Positions 17,120-25,917 are shown, counted from the first letter of the stretch. The stretch: 40,444 bases of DNA from CAZXEJ01 sp964639895 (GCA_964639895.1 CAZXEJ010000018.1:1-40444), one strand, 5' to 3'. The notes: a model not told the origin generated them from the letters alone. Numbers and translations are program-made.

Positions 17120-18916
17120 CTATTCCCCTTCTTCTTCCTTCTCAACCTTGAGCCGCAGTTCGAGCAGTTGGGAGAGCTCGACCTCGGATGGGGCGTCCGT
17201 GAGCGGGCAAGCTCCTTTCTGGGTCTTGGGGAATGCTATGACGTCGCGAATGGAGCGGCTGCCCGCCAGCAGGGCAACCAGTCTGTCGAGGCCCAGAGCG
17301 ATGCCCCCATGGGGAGGGGCGCCGTACTGGAGGGCCCTCAGCAGAAAGCCGAACTTCTCTCTAGCCTCGTCCTCCGTGATCCCTATCGCCGCAAACAGCC
17401 GTTCCTGTATGTCGCGGCGGTGTATCCTGATGCTGCCGCCCCCGATCTCGACCCCATTGAGCACGATGTCGTATGCGCGCGATAGCACGCGCGAGGGGTC
17501 TGTCTCAAGCAGTTCGAGATCGCTCTCGCGGGGCGACGTGAATGGGTGGTGGAGCGTTACGTAGCGATTCTCGACCTCGTCGAACTCGAGTAGCGGGAAG
17601 TCGGTAACCCAGATGAACTCGAAGCGGCCCGGCTCTATCAGGGAGAACCGTTCGGCGAGGTGGGTTCTCAGGGTCGAGAGCACGGCGTTTGCCGTCTCGC
17701 GCCTGTCGGCTGCGAAGAAGACGATGTCGCCCTCCTTTGTGCCGAGCGTGTCGGCGATGGCCTGCTTCTCGTCTTCGCTCATGAATTTCAATATGGGTGA
17801 CTGCCAGCCTTGGGCCTGGATCCTTATCCACGCCAATCCTTTCGCCCCGGCCGCACGGGCGACTTCGGTCAACTCGTCTATCTCCTTGCGAGAGAGCTTC
17901 TCGGCTCCTCCCTCGAAGTTTATGGCCTTCACCACGCCGCCGCTCTCTACGGCCGAGGCGAACACCTTGAAGCGTGACGACTTGAAAGCGGCCGTCAGGT
18001 CGCGCAGCTCCATGGAGAATCTGGTGTCCGGCCTGTCGGTTCCGTAGCGCTCAAGGGCCTCGGCGTAGGTTATCCGAGGAAAGGGCGTCTCGACCGCCAC
18101 GCCCGTTGCCTTCTCCATCACGGCCGCGAGCATCCCTTCTACCACAGAGATGACGTCGTCCTCGGTCACGAACGACATCTCCAGGTCTATCTGCGTGAAC
18201 TCGGGCTGGCGGTCTGCGCGAAGGTCCTCGTCGCGGAAACACTTTACTATCTGGTAGTAGCGGTCGACGCCGGAGACCATCAGGGTCTGCTTGAGGAGTT
18301 GCGGCGACTGCGGAAGGGCGTAGAACCTGCCCGGAGCGAGGCGGCTCGGCACCAGGAAGTCGCGCGCACCCTCGGGGGTGGATTTCGTCAGATACGGGGT
18401 CTCGATCTCCACGAATCCGTTGGATTCCAGGTATTCCCTGGCCGCACGGGCCACACGGTGGCGCAGCAGGATGTTATGGAGCATCGGGCGGCGCCGCAGA
18501 TCCAGGTAGCGGTGGCGCAGCCTCAACAGTTCGTCGGCCTTGACCTCGTCCTCTATCTGGAAGGGCAAGACCTCGCAGGTGTTGAGGATCCGTATTTCAT
18601 CGGCCATCACCTCTATCTCGCCCGTGGGAAGCGAGGGATTGACCGTTTCCTCACTCCTGGCCCTTACGATTCCCTTTGCCGCCACCACCCACTCGCTTCG
18701 GACGAGATCGGCCTTGTGCCACGCCGCGTCGCTGTGGGCCGGGTTGCACACGATCTGTACTATGCCCTCCCGGTCGCGCAGGTCGATGAAGATCACACCT
18801 CCGTGGTCGCGCTTCGAGTGGACCCAGCCGGTGAGCATCACCTCCTGGCCTATGTGCGCCTTGCGTAGCCGACCGCAGTAGTGGGTTCTTTTCCAATCAC
18901 CGAGGGAATCGAGCAT
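17120..18916 (-). CDS. aspS: aspartyl-tRNA synthetase (bacterial type, possibly non-discriminating)
   Basis: A 598-residue class II synthetase of bacterial length, with the N-terminal OB-fold anticodon domain (about 1-110), the catalytic core, and the inserted GAD domain that bacterial-type AspRS carries. Motif 2 is FRDEDLRADRQPEFTQID; motif 3 is GIALGLDRLVALLAGS, with IRDVIAFPK after it. In the anticodon domain the sequence around residue 38 is KRDHGG. A His here rather than Leu is associated with non-discriminating AspRS, which also charges tRNA-Asn and needs GatCAB. That is an inference, since gatCAB is not in this window. GAGGAG lies just upstream of the ATG, and a promoter sits about 70-100 bp before it. 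Confidence 0.97.
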   Translation of the reverse strand: MLDSLGDWKRTHYCGRLRKAHIGQEVMLTGWVHSKRDHGGVIFIDLRDREGIVQIVCNPAHSDAAWHKADLVRSEWVVAAKGIVRARSEETVNPSLPTGEIEVMADEIRILNTCEVLPFQIEDEVKADELLRLRHRYLDLRRRPMLHNILLRHRVARAAREYLESNGFVEIETPYLTKSTPEGARDFLVPSRLAPGRFYALPQSPQLLKQTLMVSGVDRYYQIVKCFRDEDLRADRQPEFTQIDLEMSFVTEDDVISVVEGMLAAVMEKATGVAVETPFPRITYAEALERYGTDRPDTRFSMELRDLTAAFKSSRFKVFASAVESGGVVKAINFEGGAEKLSRKEIDELTEVARAAGAKGLAWIRIQAQGWQSPILKFMSEDEKQAIADTLGTKEGDIVFFAADRRETANAVLSTLRTHLAERFSLIEPGRFEFIWVTDFPLLEFDEVENRYVTLHHPFTSPRESDLELLETDPSRVLSRAYDIVLNGVEIGGGSIRIHRRDIQERLFAAIGITEDEAREKFGFLLRALQYGAPPHGGIALGLDRLVALLAGSRSIRDVIAFPKTQKGACPLTDAPSEVELSQLLELRLKVEKEEEGE

Positions 18917-18928
18917 GTCTCTCCTCTT

Positions 18929-18948
18929 GTAAAGTTTCGTAAAGTTTC
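18929..18948. repeat. two tandem copies of a 10-bp unit in the aspS leader
   Basis: GTAAAGTTTC occurs twice in immediate succession (18929-18938 and 18939-18948), 12 bp upstream of the aspS ATG, between its promoter and Shine-Dalgarno. This could be a slippage duplication or a small regulatory element. Confidence 0.6.
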
Positions 18949-18988
18949 GGTTCGACGTTGCAGCGCGGGTACGATGCGACGGGCTTAC

Positions 18989-19016
18989 ATCTTACCAAAG
19001 CCTTGCGGGAACTCAA
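18989..19016 (-). promoter_or_regulatory. putative aspS promoter
   Basis: On the minus strand TTGAGT (19011-19016) and TAAGAT (18989-18994) are separated by 16 bp. Both are four-of-six matches to sigma70 boxes. Confidence 0.45.
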
Positions 19017-19107
19017 AACCTAATATAATACTACGTTGCCGAGCAGATTGTCCACGTCTTGGGCGACTCCTCCCTGCATATGGCGCCGAAGCCGCCCGCC
19101 GGTCAGG

Positions 19108-19136
19108 TTGACAAGGTGGACAAAAATGAGTACAAA
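19108..19136 (+). promoter_or_regulatory. putative promoter of the acyl-CoA dehydrogenase gene
   Basis: TTGACA (19108-19113) is followed after 17 bp by TACAAA (19131-19136). Transcription would give a leader of about 135 nt. Confidence 0.45.
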
Positions 19137-19279
19137 TATAGCCTTGTCGGGCTCCGGGGAGGCGTCCCGGACAGGGGGGTCGTCGGTATCGTCTGGGGCT
19201 TGCTTTTCCTTTGTTTCCGGGCTCACTCCCGAGCCGCGTTGGCGAGAACTATTTCCCACTCGAGCCGGAGGTTACCGTT

Positions 19280-20443
19280 ATGGCACTTTTGACGGAAGAA
19301 CACGAAGAGATACGTAAGGCCGTCAGACGGTTCACCGATGAAGAGGTGGTACCCGTGGCCCAGGAGCTCGACCGCAAGGGCGAGGAGATCCCGCTGGATT
19401 TGATAGCCAAGATGGCGGAACTGGGCTACTTCGGTCTGATCTTCCCCACGGAGTACGACGGCGTGGGGCTGGACTACATTAGCATGGCCATCGTGGCCGA
19501 GGAGTTGAGCCGCGGCTGGCTAAGCGTGGGGAGCGTGATGACGAGGAGCATCATCACCGGCACTCTTCTCCTCGCCCACGGCACCGAAGAGCAGAGAAAG
19601 AGGTTCCTGCCCGGTATAGCGCGCGGCGAACTGATGACGGCAGCCGCCTTCACCGAGCCCGACGCCGGTTCCGATACCGGGGGGATGAAGCTGCGGGCCA
19701 TAAAGAAGGGCGACGGTTACGTGCTCAACGGTGAGAAGACGTGGTGTACGTTCGCCAACCGCGCCCACATACTCACCGTTTTGGCCCGTACCGATCCCGA
19801 CCCCAAGTCGCGGCACCGCGGGCTCAGCCTGTTCCTCGTGGAGAAGGAGCCCGGCGACGGCATAAACCACCCCAACATATCTGGCGAGCCCATACCTACG
19901 GTTGGCTACCACGGGATGCGGTCCTTCACTTTGAGCTTCGACGAGTGTTATGTGCCTAAGGAGAACCTTATCGGACTCGAGGAGAACAAGGGATTCTATC
20001 AGTTGATGGCCACTTACGAGTCGGCCCGTATCCAGACGGCCGCAAGGGCAGTCGGCGTGGCCCAGGCGGCCTTCGAGGCGGCGCTGCGTTACTCGAAGGA
20101 GAGGTATCAGTTCGGCCAGCCGATCTCCAACTTCCAGGCCATCAGGTTGAAGCTCTCGGAGATGGCCTCCAGGCTCGAGGCGGCACGCCAACTCGTCTAC
20201 TATGCGTGCGCCATGAAGGACAGCGGCAAGCGTTGTGACCTGGAGGCGGGCATGGCCAAGGTCGTTGCCGCAGAGATGGTGGAATACGTCACACGCGAGG
20301 CCATGCAGGTGTTCGGGGGTTACGGCTATTCGAAGGAGTACCCGGTCGAGAGGTACTGGCGGGACGGCAGGGTCATCAGCTTGTTCGAGGGAACTACCGA
20401 GATACAACACGAGGTCATCGCGAGGCGGTTGTTAGAGCGTTGA
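19280..20443 (+). CDS. acyl-CoA dehydrogenase
   Basis: A 387-residue FAD flavoprotein that oxidises acyl-CoA to enoyl-CoA and passes electrons to ETF. Family signatures are AAAFTEPDAGSDTGGMKL with an FAD-contacting stretch, NGEKTWCTFANRAHILTVLART, the C-terminal QVFGGYGYSKEYPVERYWRD, and LFEGTTEIQ, whose first Glu is the likely catalytic base of the short/medium-chain class. ATG 19280 is chosen because GGAGGT lies 7 nt upstream and the MALLTEEHEEIR start matches the family; the frame is open further upstream. A CoA-ester lyase follows 62 bp downstream and is probably cotranscribed, hinting at a dicarboxylic or branched acyl-CoA substrate. Chain specificity cannot be read from sequence here. 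Confidence 0.93.
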   Translation: MALLTEEHEEIRKAVRRFTDEEVVPVAQELDRKGEEIPLDLIAKMAELGYFGLIFPTEYDGVGLDYISMAIVAEELSRGWLSVGSVMTRSIITGTLLLAHGTEEQRKRFLPGIARGELMTAAAFTEPDAGSDTGGMKLRAIKKGDGYVLNGEKTWCTFANRAHILTVLARTDPDPKSRHRGLSLFLVEKEPGDGINHPNISGEPIPTVGYHGMRSFTLSFDECYVPKENLIGLEENKGFYQLMATYESARIQTAARAVGVAQAAFEAALRYSKERYQFGQPISNFQAIRLKLSEMASRLEAARQLVYYACAMKDSGKRCDLEAGMAKVVAAEMVEYVTREAMQVFGGYGYSKEYPVERYWRDGRVISLFEGTTEIQHEVIARRLLER

Positions 20444-20505
20444 TGCCTTGTGTGATTGCACTCCAGAGAACGCCCTTTACCATCAAGGCAAGGAGGAGAG
20501 GAAAA

Positions 20506-21531
20506 GTGTTCATTCTCGATGACGGAAAGAGAGTGGTGGTGCCGAGGACTGAGCTCACCTATCCCGGCCACAGCATGAAGCTTCACCAGAACGCCGCGGA
20601 CCCGGTGAAATCGCCGGTCGATCACGTCATGGCCGACCTCGAAGACGCGTGTCCCTACGAGTTCAAGGGGGACAAGAGCAGGGAGGTGCTGGTCGAGGCC
20701 TTCAATACGCTGGATTTCGGCAACAAGGTGGTGACTTTCAGGCCCAACAACCTGCGGTCGGAGTTCTTCGAAGGGGACATGGAGGCGGTGATGAGCGGCG
20801 CGGTGGATAAGTTCCACGGGGTAATCATCCCGAAAGTACACGGCCCCGAGGACGTAAAGCTTGTCTCCGACCTTCTGGACCGTTTGGAAGAGAAGTATGG
20901 ATGGCGTACGAAGGTGGCCATCGAGGCATTGATCGAGAGGCCCCATGCCCTGGTACACGCCTACGAAATAGCCACGGCATCGCCCCGCATGGCCGGTCTC
21001 ATATTTGGTATCGCCGACTACACGGCCGAGCTGGGAGCCGACCCGGATCTCATGCTCGAGGAGCAGAACAAGTATTTCTACTACGAGAAGAAGGCCGTCG
21101 TAACGGCTGCCAAGGCGGCGGGCCTGCACGCAATCGACAACGTATACCTGAGGATTTGGCGCAAGAACGACGATCCCGAGACCATCCGCCAGATCGAAGA
21201 GGGGCTGAGGAGGAAGAACGAGGGCGCTGCCGCCATAGGAATGGACGGTACGTGGGTGATTCATCCGCAGCAGGCCAAGATAGCCAACGAGTGCTTCACT
21301 CCTACCGATAAGCAGATCGAGGAGGCGAAGAAGCAGCTCGACTTCTACCATCAGATGGGGGGAGGGTCGATGTTCGACCCGACGACGGGGCAGATGATTG
21401 ACGAGGCGACGGCCAAGATAGCGCTGATGACGGTGGCCAAGGCCTGCATGGCCGGCAAGGTTGACAAGGAATATGTCGATTCGATGGCCGAAAAGAGCCG
21501 CGCCATCACGGGCTACGACATAAGGGGCTGA
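20506..21531 (+). CDS. HpcH/HpaI-family CoA-ester lyase (malyl-/methylmalyl-/citramalyl-CoA lyase-like)
   Basis: A 341-residue TIM-barrel enzyme that cleaves or forms 3-hydroxy-dicarboxyl-CoA esters with Mg2+. Visible family features are VMADLEDACPYEFKGDKSR (metal-ligand Asp/Glu region), VTFRPNN, GVIIPKVHGPEDV, the IEALIERPHALVHAYEIA segment followed by the conserved ASPR, a metal-proximal FGIADYTAELGADPD, and WVIHPQQAKIANECFTPT. The GTG at 20506 is chosen as start because AGGAGGAG (20491-20498) lies 7 nt before it; an ATG overlapping the preceding stop (20443) is less supported. Its partner is the acyl-CoA dehydrogenase. The pair could act in C4-C5 dicarboxyl-CoA metabolism such as methylmalyl- or citramalyl-CoA cleavage, but the substrate is not determined. 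Confidence 0.9.
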   Translation: MFILDDGKRVVVPRTELTYPGHSMKLHQNAADPVKSPVDHVMADLEDACPYEFKGDKSREVLVEAFNTLDFGNKVVTFRPNNLRSEFFEGDMEAVMSGAVDKFHGVIIPKVHGPEDVKLVSDLLDRLEEKYGWRTKVAIEALIERPHALVHAYEIATASPRMAGLIFGIADYTAELGADPDLMLEEQNKYFYYEKKAVVTAAKAAGLHAIDNVYLRIWRKNDDPETIRQIEEGLRRKNEGAAAIGMDGTWVIHPQQAKIANECFTPTDKQIEEAKKQLDFYHQMGGGSMFDPTTGQMIDEATAKIALMTVAKACMAGKVDKEYVDSMAEKSRAITGYDIRG

Positions 21532-21752
21532 GGGTTGAAGCATGGAGTGTGTCCCTGTGACGGCGGCGTCCATGGCGGCCGGTGGGTGGATGCGGGAGCT
21601 GCCGTGGTAAGGGGCGGCAGGGCGGCCTGCGCGGGAAGGGTTGATGGAGGCGGGTCTTTGGGCTTTGCCCTAAATGGTGGATGTCGAGGGGTGGAGTGGC
21701 GTTGTTCCGAATCGGTGCACTGGGGTGTCGACGCAATGTCAAGGACCGGCCT

Positions 21753-22355
21753 ATGAGGTTCTCGCGCCCATTCTTTGCCGTGCTCGGAGTACTAGGGCTG
21801 GCGGCCGTTGCAGCTGCCGCCGGAGGTATGCTCGGCGCCGATCCATCGGCCCCGCTTGGCCTTGGTTTCGGTCTCAAGGTCAAGGAGGCGCGCAGGGCTC
21901 TGGAACAGGTGGGGGTTGGTGTGATCGACGACGGCGTCGATTCACAGAAGATCCATACCTTGCTGGTCGAAGGGGCGCTGGTCAAGCTTCCCCCAGACAC
22001 CCAGGGCTTCGACGTCACCACGCGGTTCGAATTCTGGAAGAAGAAGCTCTACTCGGCGACACTGTTGCTCAAATCCGAGACCCCCGAGCGCCACAGGCAG
22101 GTTGCGGCGGCCCTCAAAGAGTTCATAGTCTCCAGCTACGGCCCGCCCAAGGAAGAGGATTCCTTCCTCGGCTTCTCGACCTGGACGTGGCTGCATGAGA
22201 ATCTCAAGGTGGTGCTCAGTACCAACCCGAGCTACACGACGACGAGCGTCGAATACATATACATCCCGCTTGCCCGGCGCAGGGAGCTAGAGAAGTACGA
22301 GAAGCTCCTCGGCACACCCCCTCCCGATCCCATAAAGGAACACTTCCTTCAGTAG
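21753..22355 (+). CDS. exported protein of unknown function
   Basis: A 200-residue protein I do not recognise. The first ~27 residues form a signal peptide (basic MRFSR start, then an Ala/Leu/Val core ending in AAAGGML). The mature part has the layout of a small alpha/beta periplasmic protein: a GLKVKEARRALEQVGV helix, a strand-rich middle (VTTRFEFWKKKLYSATLLLKSE), a helix AALKEFIVSSYGPP, then a WTWLHENLKVVLST hairpin and a charged C-terminal helix. The pattern of a tracking segment (FWKKKLYSATLLL), a helix and an amphipathic strand resembles small proteins measuring side-chain or ligand binding, but no family can be named. AAGGA lies 8 nt before ATG 21753. It is 221 bp after the lyase and probably a separate transcript. 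Confidence 0.75.
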   Translation: MRFSRPFFAVLGVLGLAAVAAAAGGMLGADPSAPLGLGFGLKVKEARRALEQVGVGVIDDGVDSQKIHTLLVEGALVKLPPDTQGFDVTTRFEFWKKKLYSATLLLKSETPERHRQVAAALKEFIVSSYGPPKEEDSFLGFSTWTWLHENLKVVLSTNPSYTTTSVEYIYIPLARRRELEKYEKLLGTPPPDPIKEHFLQ

Positions 22356-22579
22356 CATAGGTAGCGAAACGTGGAGGTGGGCGTTCCGCCGCCGTAGAGA
22401 CGTGCACGACTTCCGGCCCGCCGTAGCCTCTCGCCGTCCGTGCAGCTGGGGGGTTGCCTGCGCCTGCAATGGCCCTTGCAACGGTAGGGGAGGCAATCGG
22501 CCGATACCACCGGGTGCTGTACCTGGGGGAAGGTCCCATCCAATACAAGGTACCTGCCGCCCACGGCGATTCCGTTCGA

Positions 22580-22640
22580 CGGCCGGCGTGCGTGGGGTGT
22601 CATGCCGGCTTGCGTTCACCCCCCGTCACATTGCCGGCCG
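22580..22640. repeat. nested hairpin
   Basis: CGGCCGGC (22580-22587) is complementary to GCCGGCCG (22633-22640). Inside, GGGGTG pairs with CACCCC around 22592-22622, with one mismatch continuing to a CG pair. Compound structure; function unknown. Confidence 0.35.
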
Positions 22641-22668
22641 AGGGGACTCGATTGTCGACGTCCTTAAT

Positions 22669-22705
22669 TCCCCCCCCGCTGGCTCAGAAGTACGCGGAGG
22701 GGGGA
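22669..22705. repeat. C-run/G-run hairpin
   Basis: A run of eight C plus GC (22670-22679) pairs with GCGG-A-GGGGGG (22694-22704), giving ten GC pairs with one bulged A and a 14-nt loop. Part of the match is low-complexity. No T tract follows on either strand. Confidence 0.35.
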
Positions 22706-23244
22706 CCGCCATACCCTGCTGCAAGAGGGGACGTTCCCTTACTTGGAGGAAAAGACACGTACCCACCCTGTGCGTAGCCCGCGCGGCCTCTGGTATCCGA
22801 CATGGGTAGGCCTTCTTGACAGGTGAAGGTTGACCTTGCGCCCTGTGGAGGAGGCGCTGCTCTCTTCGCTTGCTTCGCCCACCGCCGTTTGGCTGCGGCC
22901 TGGCGGTGTGGTTGGCGTGCCGGCTGGTGGTTGCCTTCCAGCCTACGGCGTGGCGTGACCTGTAAGGCTCCTCACTGAGAACCGTGTGCATGCAGGTGAT
23001 GCCGCTTTCCCGAGGGCACGGAGTAGGTAACGCGGCGCAGCGCAGCACCGCTTCTATAGATAGAAAGGAATGGGTGAGTTCATGCTGGTGTGGGGCTTGG
23101 GTTTCGTGCCTGCCACAATCCAGAGCGCCTTCAGGCCCGAGGACGGTCTCCCTCCATGCCGCCAGGGCGGGACGGGATACCAGAGGCGGCCTGCCATCCT
23201 TGTGTTGTATGCGCTGACATGCACGTCGTGCATCCGCCGCGGTC

Positions 23245-23276
23245 GGAGGGGGATCCCTTTTCGGGCTGCCCCCTCC
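23245..23276 (-). terminator. hairpin downstream of the beta-helix gene (no U tract)
   Basis: GGAGGGGG (23245-23252) is the perfect complement of CCCCCTCC (23269-23276), with an inner CCC/GGG pairing. It lies about 45 nt past the stop codon of the minus-strand secreted protein. No T run follows in the direction of transcription. Confidence 0.35.
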
Positions 23277-23320
23277 CGTCGGCTGGTGTCCGCGCTTCTG
23301 CCCTCGCTACCGGTTGAACC

Positions 23321-25456
23321 TCAGCGCACCCTCCAGCTCTCCATGCTGCCCGTGCCGTTACCGTTGTTGAGACCGATGAACCCCACGAAGAAGTTGCCTC
23401 CTACGCCCAGGGGTTCCAATCGGAGGACGCCGCGGGGGTCGCTGCCCAGGCACAGAGTATCCTCCTCGCCCCTGCTTGCCGGGATGGACTGGTTGATGCC
23501 GAAATCAAAACCGATGTTCGATGCGCCCGTTGCGGACAGGACGGCTTGTGCCACTGCGTCGGAGGGCTTGAGACACGCAAACACGGTCTTGCCGCAAGAA
23601 ATTTCGTTCTCGTTTTCGTCGACCAGCGTCACCTCGAACAGTGCGTTCACGTCAAGCTGGCTCAGCGCCGTCACATTCGTCTGCCCCACGCCGGCCTGTG
23701 CGACTGCGATGCCAACCACGTCTGCCAGAGAAGCGGCATCGCCGTTGTTAAACTCGAACGTGTATGCGAGCATAGGCTCTGTGTCCACGAACGACGCTGC
23801 GTTGGTCCTGTATTCGAACCTCCCCACGTTATCGACTATCCTGAAGTTGCCCGTGAGGACAGGGTGGTTTCTGACAGTGCCGCCGACGCCAGTCACTACG
23901 GAGACGACGGCGAACCCGTATCCGCCGCCCAGTTGTGGGGGCGAGAGCGGCGAGCCGTCGTTCCTTGTGAGATTGGATACCTGATAGATGTGCGTGTCGT
24001 GGGGAGTGAAGGTGTCGTAGAAATCGAACTCGCCGCAGCCGCCGCCGACGTCGAATAGCTGGACGTGTACGGTGACAGGCGAGGAGTCGGTGTTCGTAAC
24101 CTGCAGGAAGCTTTCCCGGTCGCGGAGGTCCCAGTAATAGAAGAGTTGGTAGCCGGCCGCATCGGTATCCCAGGGCATCACCCCGGCACGGCACCGCTTG
24201 GCGAAGGTAGACGGGTAGGAGTCGGCGAGCCAGGGGCTGAAATCGACATTGTTGCTGTCTACTATGTCGCCCGTACCCAAGGGGTTGGAGGGGTGGGTGG
24301 GTCCGGTGGCGCTTCCCCACCAGTTACATTCGGCCATGAGCGGTCCACCCGTCGTAGGGTCGACCTTGAGGCCGAACTCCGTATTGCCCACGATGTTGTT
24401 GAGATAGAGGGCCCCTCCGGGGACGGGACAGCCGAACGCGCCGCAGAACGTGCCTCCTATGCCGTCGCTGAAGAAGAAGATGCCTTGGTCGTTGCCGAGA
24501 CAGTTGTTTCCGCGCACATCAAGGGTCTCGATGTTCCAGAACTGGAAGCACTCACCTTCGTCGTTCACCCCCTTGATGACCCCTTGGACGGTGTTGTCGT
24601 GGACGTTTATCAGGACGGCGTTGTTTATCTCAAGTGCGGCCCACTGGTAACCGGTCAGCGAGTTGTTGCCGCCGATGTTCTCCCACCGGTTGCCGACGGC
24701 GTTTACTACGGGTGTGCGGGAAGCGGCGTTGCCGCGCAGAGCGATCGAGCCGTTGCAGTCGTGGATGTAGTTGTTCGAGAACGTAACCAGGGTGAGTGGA
24801 AGCTCGTTTCCACCGATTGGAGGACCGCCGAACGACGAGTCGATGTCCATGACCGCCCAACCCAGAATGTTCTTGAACTCTGTGTTCGTTATGGTGAACG
24901 ACTGGCCGAACAAGTTGCCGGGTATGCCGTGCCGTCCGGAGGCGCCGGAGGCTATGGCCACGTTTTGGCCGTCGAGGACGCAGTTGTCCATGGTGAAGTT
25001 TGTAACCGCCCCCGTGTTGCTCATCCAGAAGATCCGGTCGTTCGTGGGCGGATTGGCGGCACCTTGGAAGTAGAGGCTCTGTAGTGTCAGTCCGTCGAGG
25101 GTGGTTGTGTTGTTGAACCTCACCCCGCCGTCGACGACGGGCCGATTGTTCGGGTCGGCCCCGGTGACGGTGAGGTCGTCGGGCGTTGTGTCGGAAAAGG
25201 TTACCGTCTCCGTGTAGGTGCCGGGACATACGAGTACGGTGTCCCCAGCGGCCGCCGCATCGACCGCCGCCTGGATGGTGGTGTAAGGGACCGCGTCCGT
25301 GCCGTCGCATCCGTTGGTCGCGGCGTCGTACGTGCCGTCGGCATCTACCACCAGGGTGGCTGCGAGCGTGAGCGCCGCCCCGGAGGTCAAGGAGATGATG
25401 ATAGCGACCAAGGCCAGTATCGCAGTATCGGCCGATAACGTGGGTGCGAATCTCAT
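23321..25456 (-). CDS. secreted right-handed parallel beta-helix protein with C-terminal domain
   Basis: A 711-residue exported protein. A signal peptide spans roughly residues 1-33 (hydrophobic core TAILALVAIIISLTSGAAL). It is followed by the opening strand of pectin-lyase-like helices (YTTIQAAVDAAAAGDTVLV with CPGTYTE) and then many short Asn-rich coils up to about residue 415, including the hallmark CNWWGSATGP at 377-386. Residues about 423-711 form a separate, strand-rich domain containing LFYYWDLRDRESFLQVTNTD and a paired-cysteine GCGEFDFYDTF segment, which I cannot assign. AAGGAGG lies 11 nt before the ATG. By eye its GC and codon use are milder than its neighbours, with Asn and Thr enriched, as in many surface proteins. 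Role could be adhesin, polysaccharide binding or lyase; no catalytic site is evident. Confidence 0.85.
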   Translation of the reverse strand: MRFAPTLSADTAILALVAIIISLTSGAALTLAATLVVDADGTYDAATNGCDGTDAVPYTTIQAAVDAAAAGDTVLVCPGTYTETVTFSDTTPDDLTVTGADPNNRPVVDGGVRFNNTTTLDGLTLQSLYFQGAANPPTNDRIFWMSNTGAVTNFTMDNCVLDGQNVAIASGASGRHGIPGNLFGQSFTITNTEFKNILGWAVMDIDSSFGGPPIGGNELPLTLVTFSNNYIHDCNGSIALRGNAASRTPVVNAVGNRWENIGGNNSLTGYQWAALEINNAVLINVHDNTVQGVIKGVNDEGECFQFWNIETLDVRGNNCLGNDQGIFFFSDGIGGTFCGAFGCPVPGGALYLNNIVGNTEFGLKVDPTTGGPLMAECNWWGSATGPTHPSNPLGTGDIVDSNNVDFSPWLADSYPSTFAKRCRAGVMPWDTDAAGYQLFYYWDLRDRESFLQVTNTDSSPVTVHVQLFDVGGGCGEFDFYDTFTPHDTHIYQVSNLTRNDGSPLSPPQLGGGYGFAVVSVVTGVGGTVRNHPVLTGNFRIVDNVGRFEYRTNAASFVDTEPMLAYTFEFNNGDAASLADVVGIAVAQAGVGQTNVTALSQLDVNALFEVTLVDENENEISCGKTVFACLKPSDAVAQAVLSATGASNIGFDFGINQSIPASRGEEDTLCLGSDPRGVLRLEPLGVGGNFFVGFIGLNNGNGTGSMESWRVR

Positions 25457-25795
25457 TCCTCGTGTACCTCCTTCAGTGTAGTGTTGTATATGTATGTAAG
25501 CCCGTCGTTCTCAGGCCGAAGGCGGCCGTGCGGACCGTCGGTGGACGCAAGGGGGCGACGAGTCGAGGGCGAATGGGGTGGGCCGTTTTCGTGCAGGCGT
25601 GGCTGCGTGGGAGGATGCGCGAGGGGGATGAGGTGGGCGGGAGAGTGGTGAAGAGGTAGGGGAGGTCTGGGGTTGGAGGTACTCTCTCCCGGCTCCAATC
25701 GGTTCTCGACGGCAAATTGGACCGGGGTTGCGGTTCTATCTGCTGTGGCCGACGCAGGTGACCGTAGCGTCTCCGTAGCCCCCCTGTTCAGATGC

Positions 25796-25823
25796 TTGCG
25801 ATCGTAGTTAGTAAAATTGTAAT
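25796..25823 (+). promoter_or_regulatory. putative promoter of the metal-ATPase leader
   Basis: TTGCGA (25796-25801) is followed after 16 bp by TGTAAT (25818-25823), in the only AT-rich island of this gap. Confidence 0.4.
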
Positions 25824-25917
25824 ACCGTAGATTGGATCGAGTCAACCCCCTTTTGCTGTGTGCGGTGTACGACGCCGCACCGGAAGGGCCAGGCGCCGTG
25901 CGCTCCAGGGAAGGGTG

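Larger units (their letters stand above)
18917..19279. other. 363-bp divergent promoter region
   Basis: This lies between aspS (-) and the acyl-CoA dehydrogenase (+). It contains the aspS promoter and tandem repeat, a perfect plus-strand TATAAT at 19024-19029 with only a weak TTGCGG 15 bp upstream, and a better plus-strand promoter at 19108-19136. A frame open upstream of the dehydrogenase ATG has no family support. Confidence 0.5.
22356..23320. other. 965-bp convergent gap without a supported gene
   Basis: This lies between two converging 3' ends. Frames open in it on either strand lack family signals, Shine-Dalgarno sequences and coding-like codon use. It is dense in GC hairpins, the strongest at 22580-22640, 22669-22705 and 23245-23276, plus a 7-bp CACCGCC/GGCGGTG stem (22880-22908). 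A TTGACA at 22816 has no convincing -10 partner. It could be a decayed locus or hold untranslated RNAs; I cannot decide. Confidence 0.5.

Noticed and set aside
23070..25084. Long plus-strand frames opposite the beta-helix gene
   Set aside because: They have no start signals or family features, and the minus-strand gene has a signal peptide, Shine-Dalgarno and beta-helix motifs.
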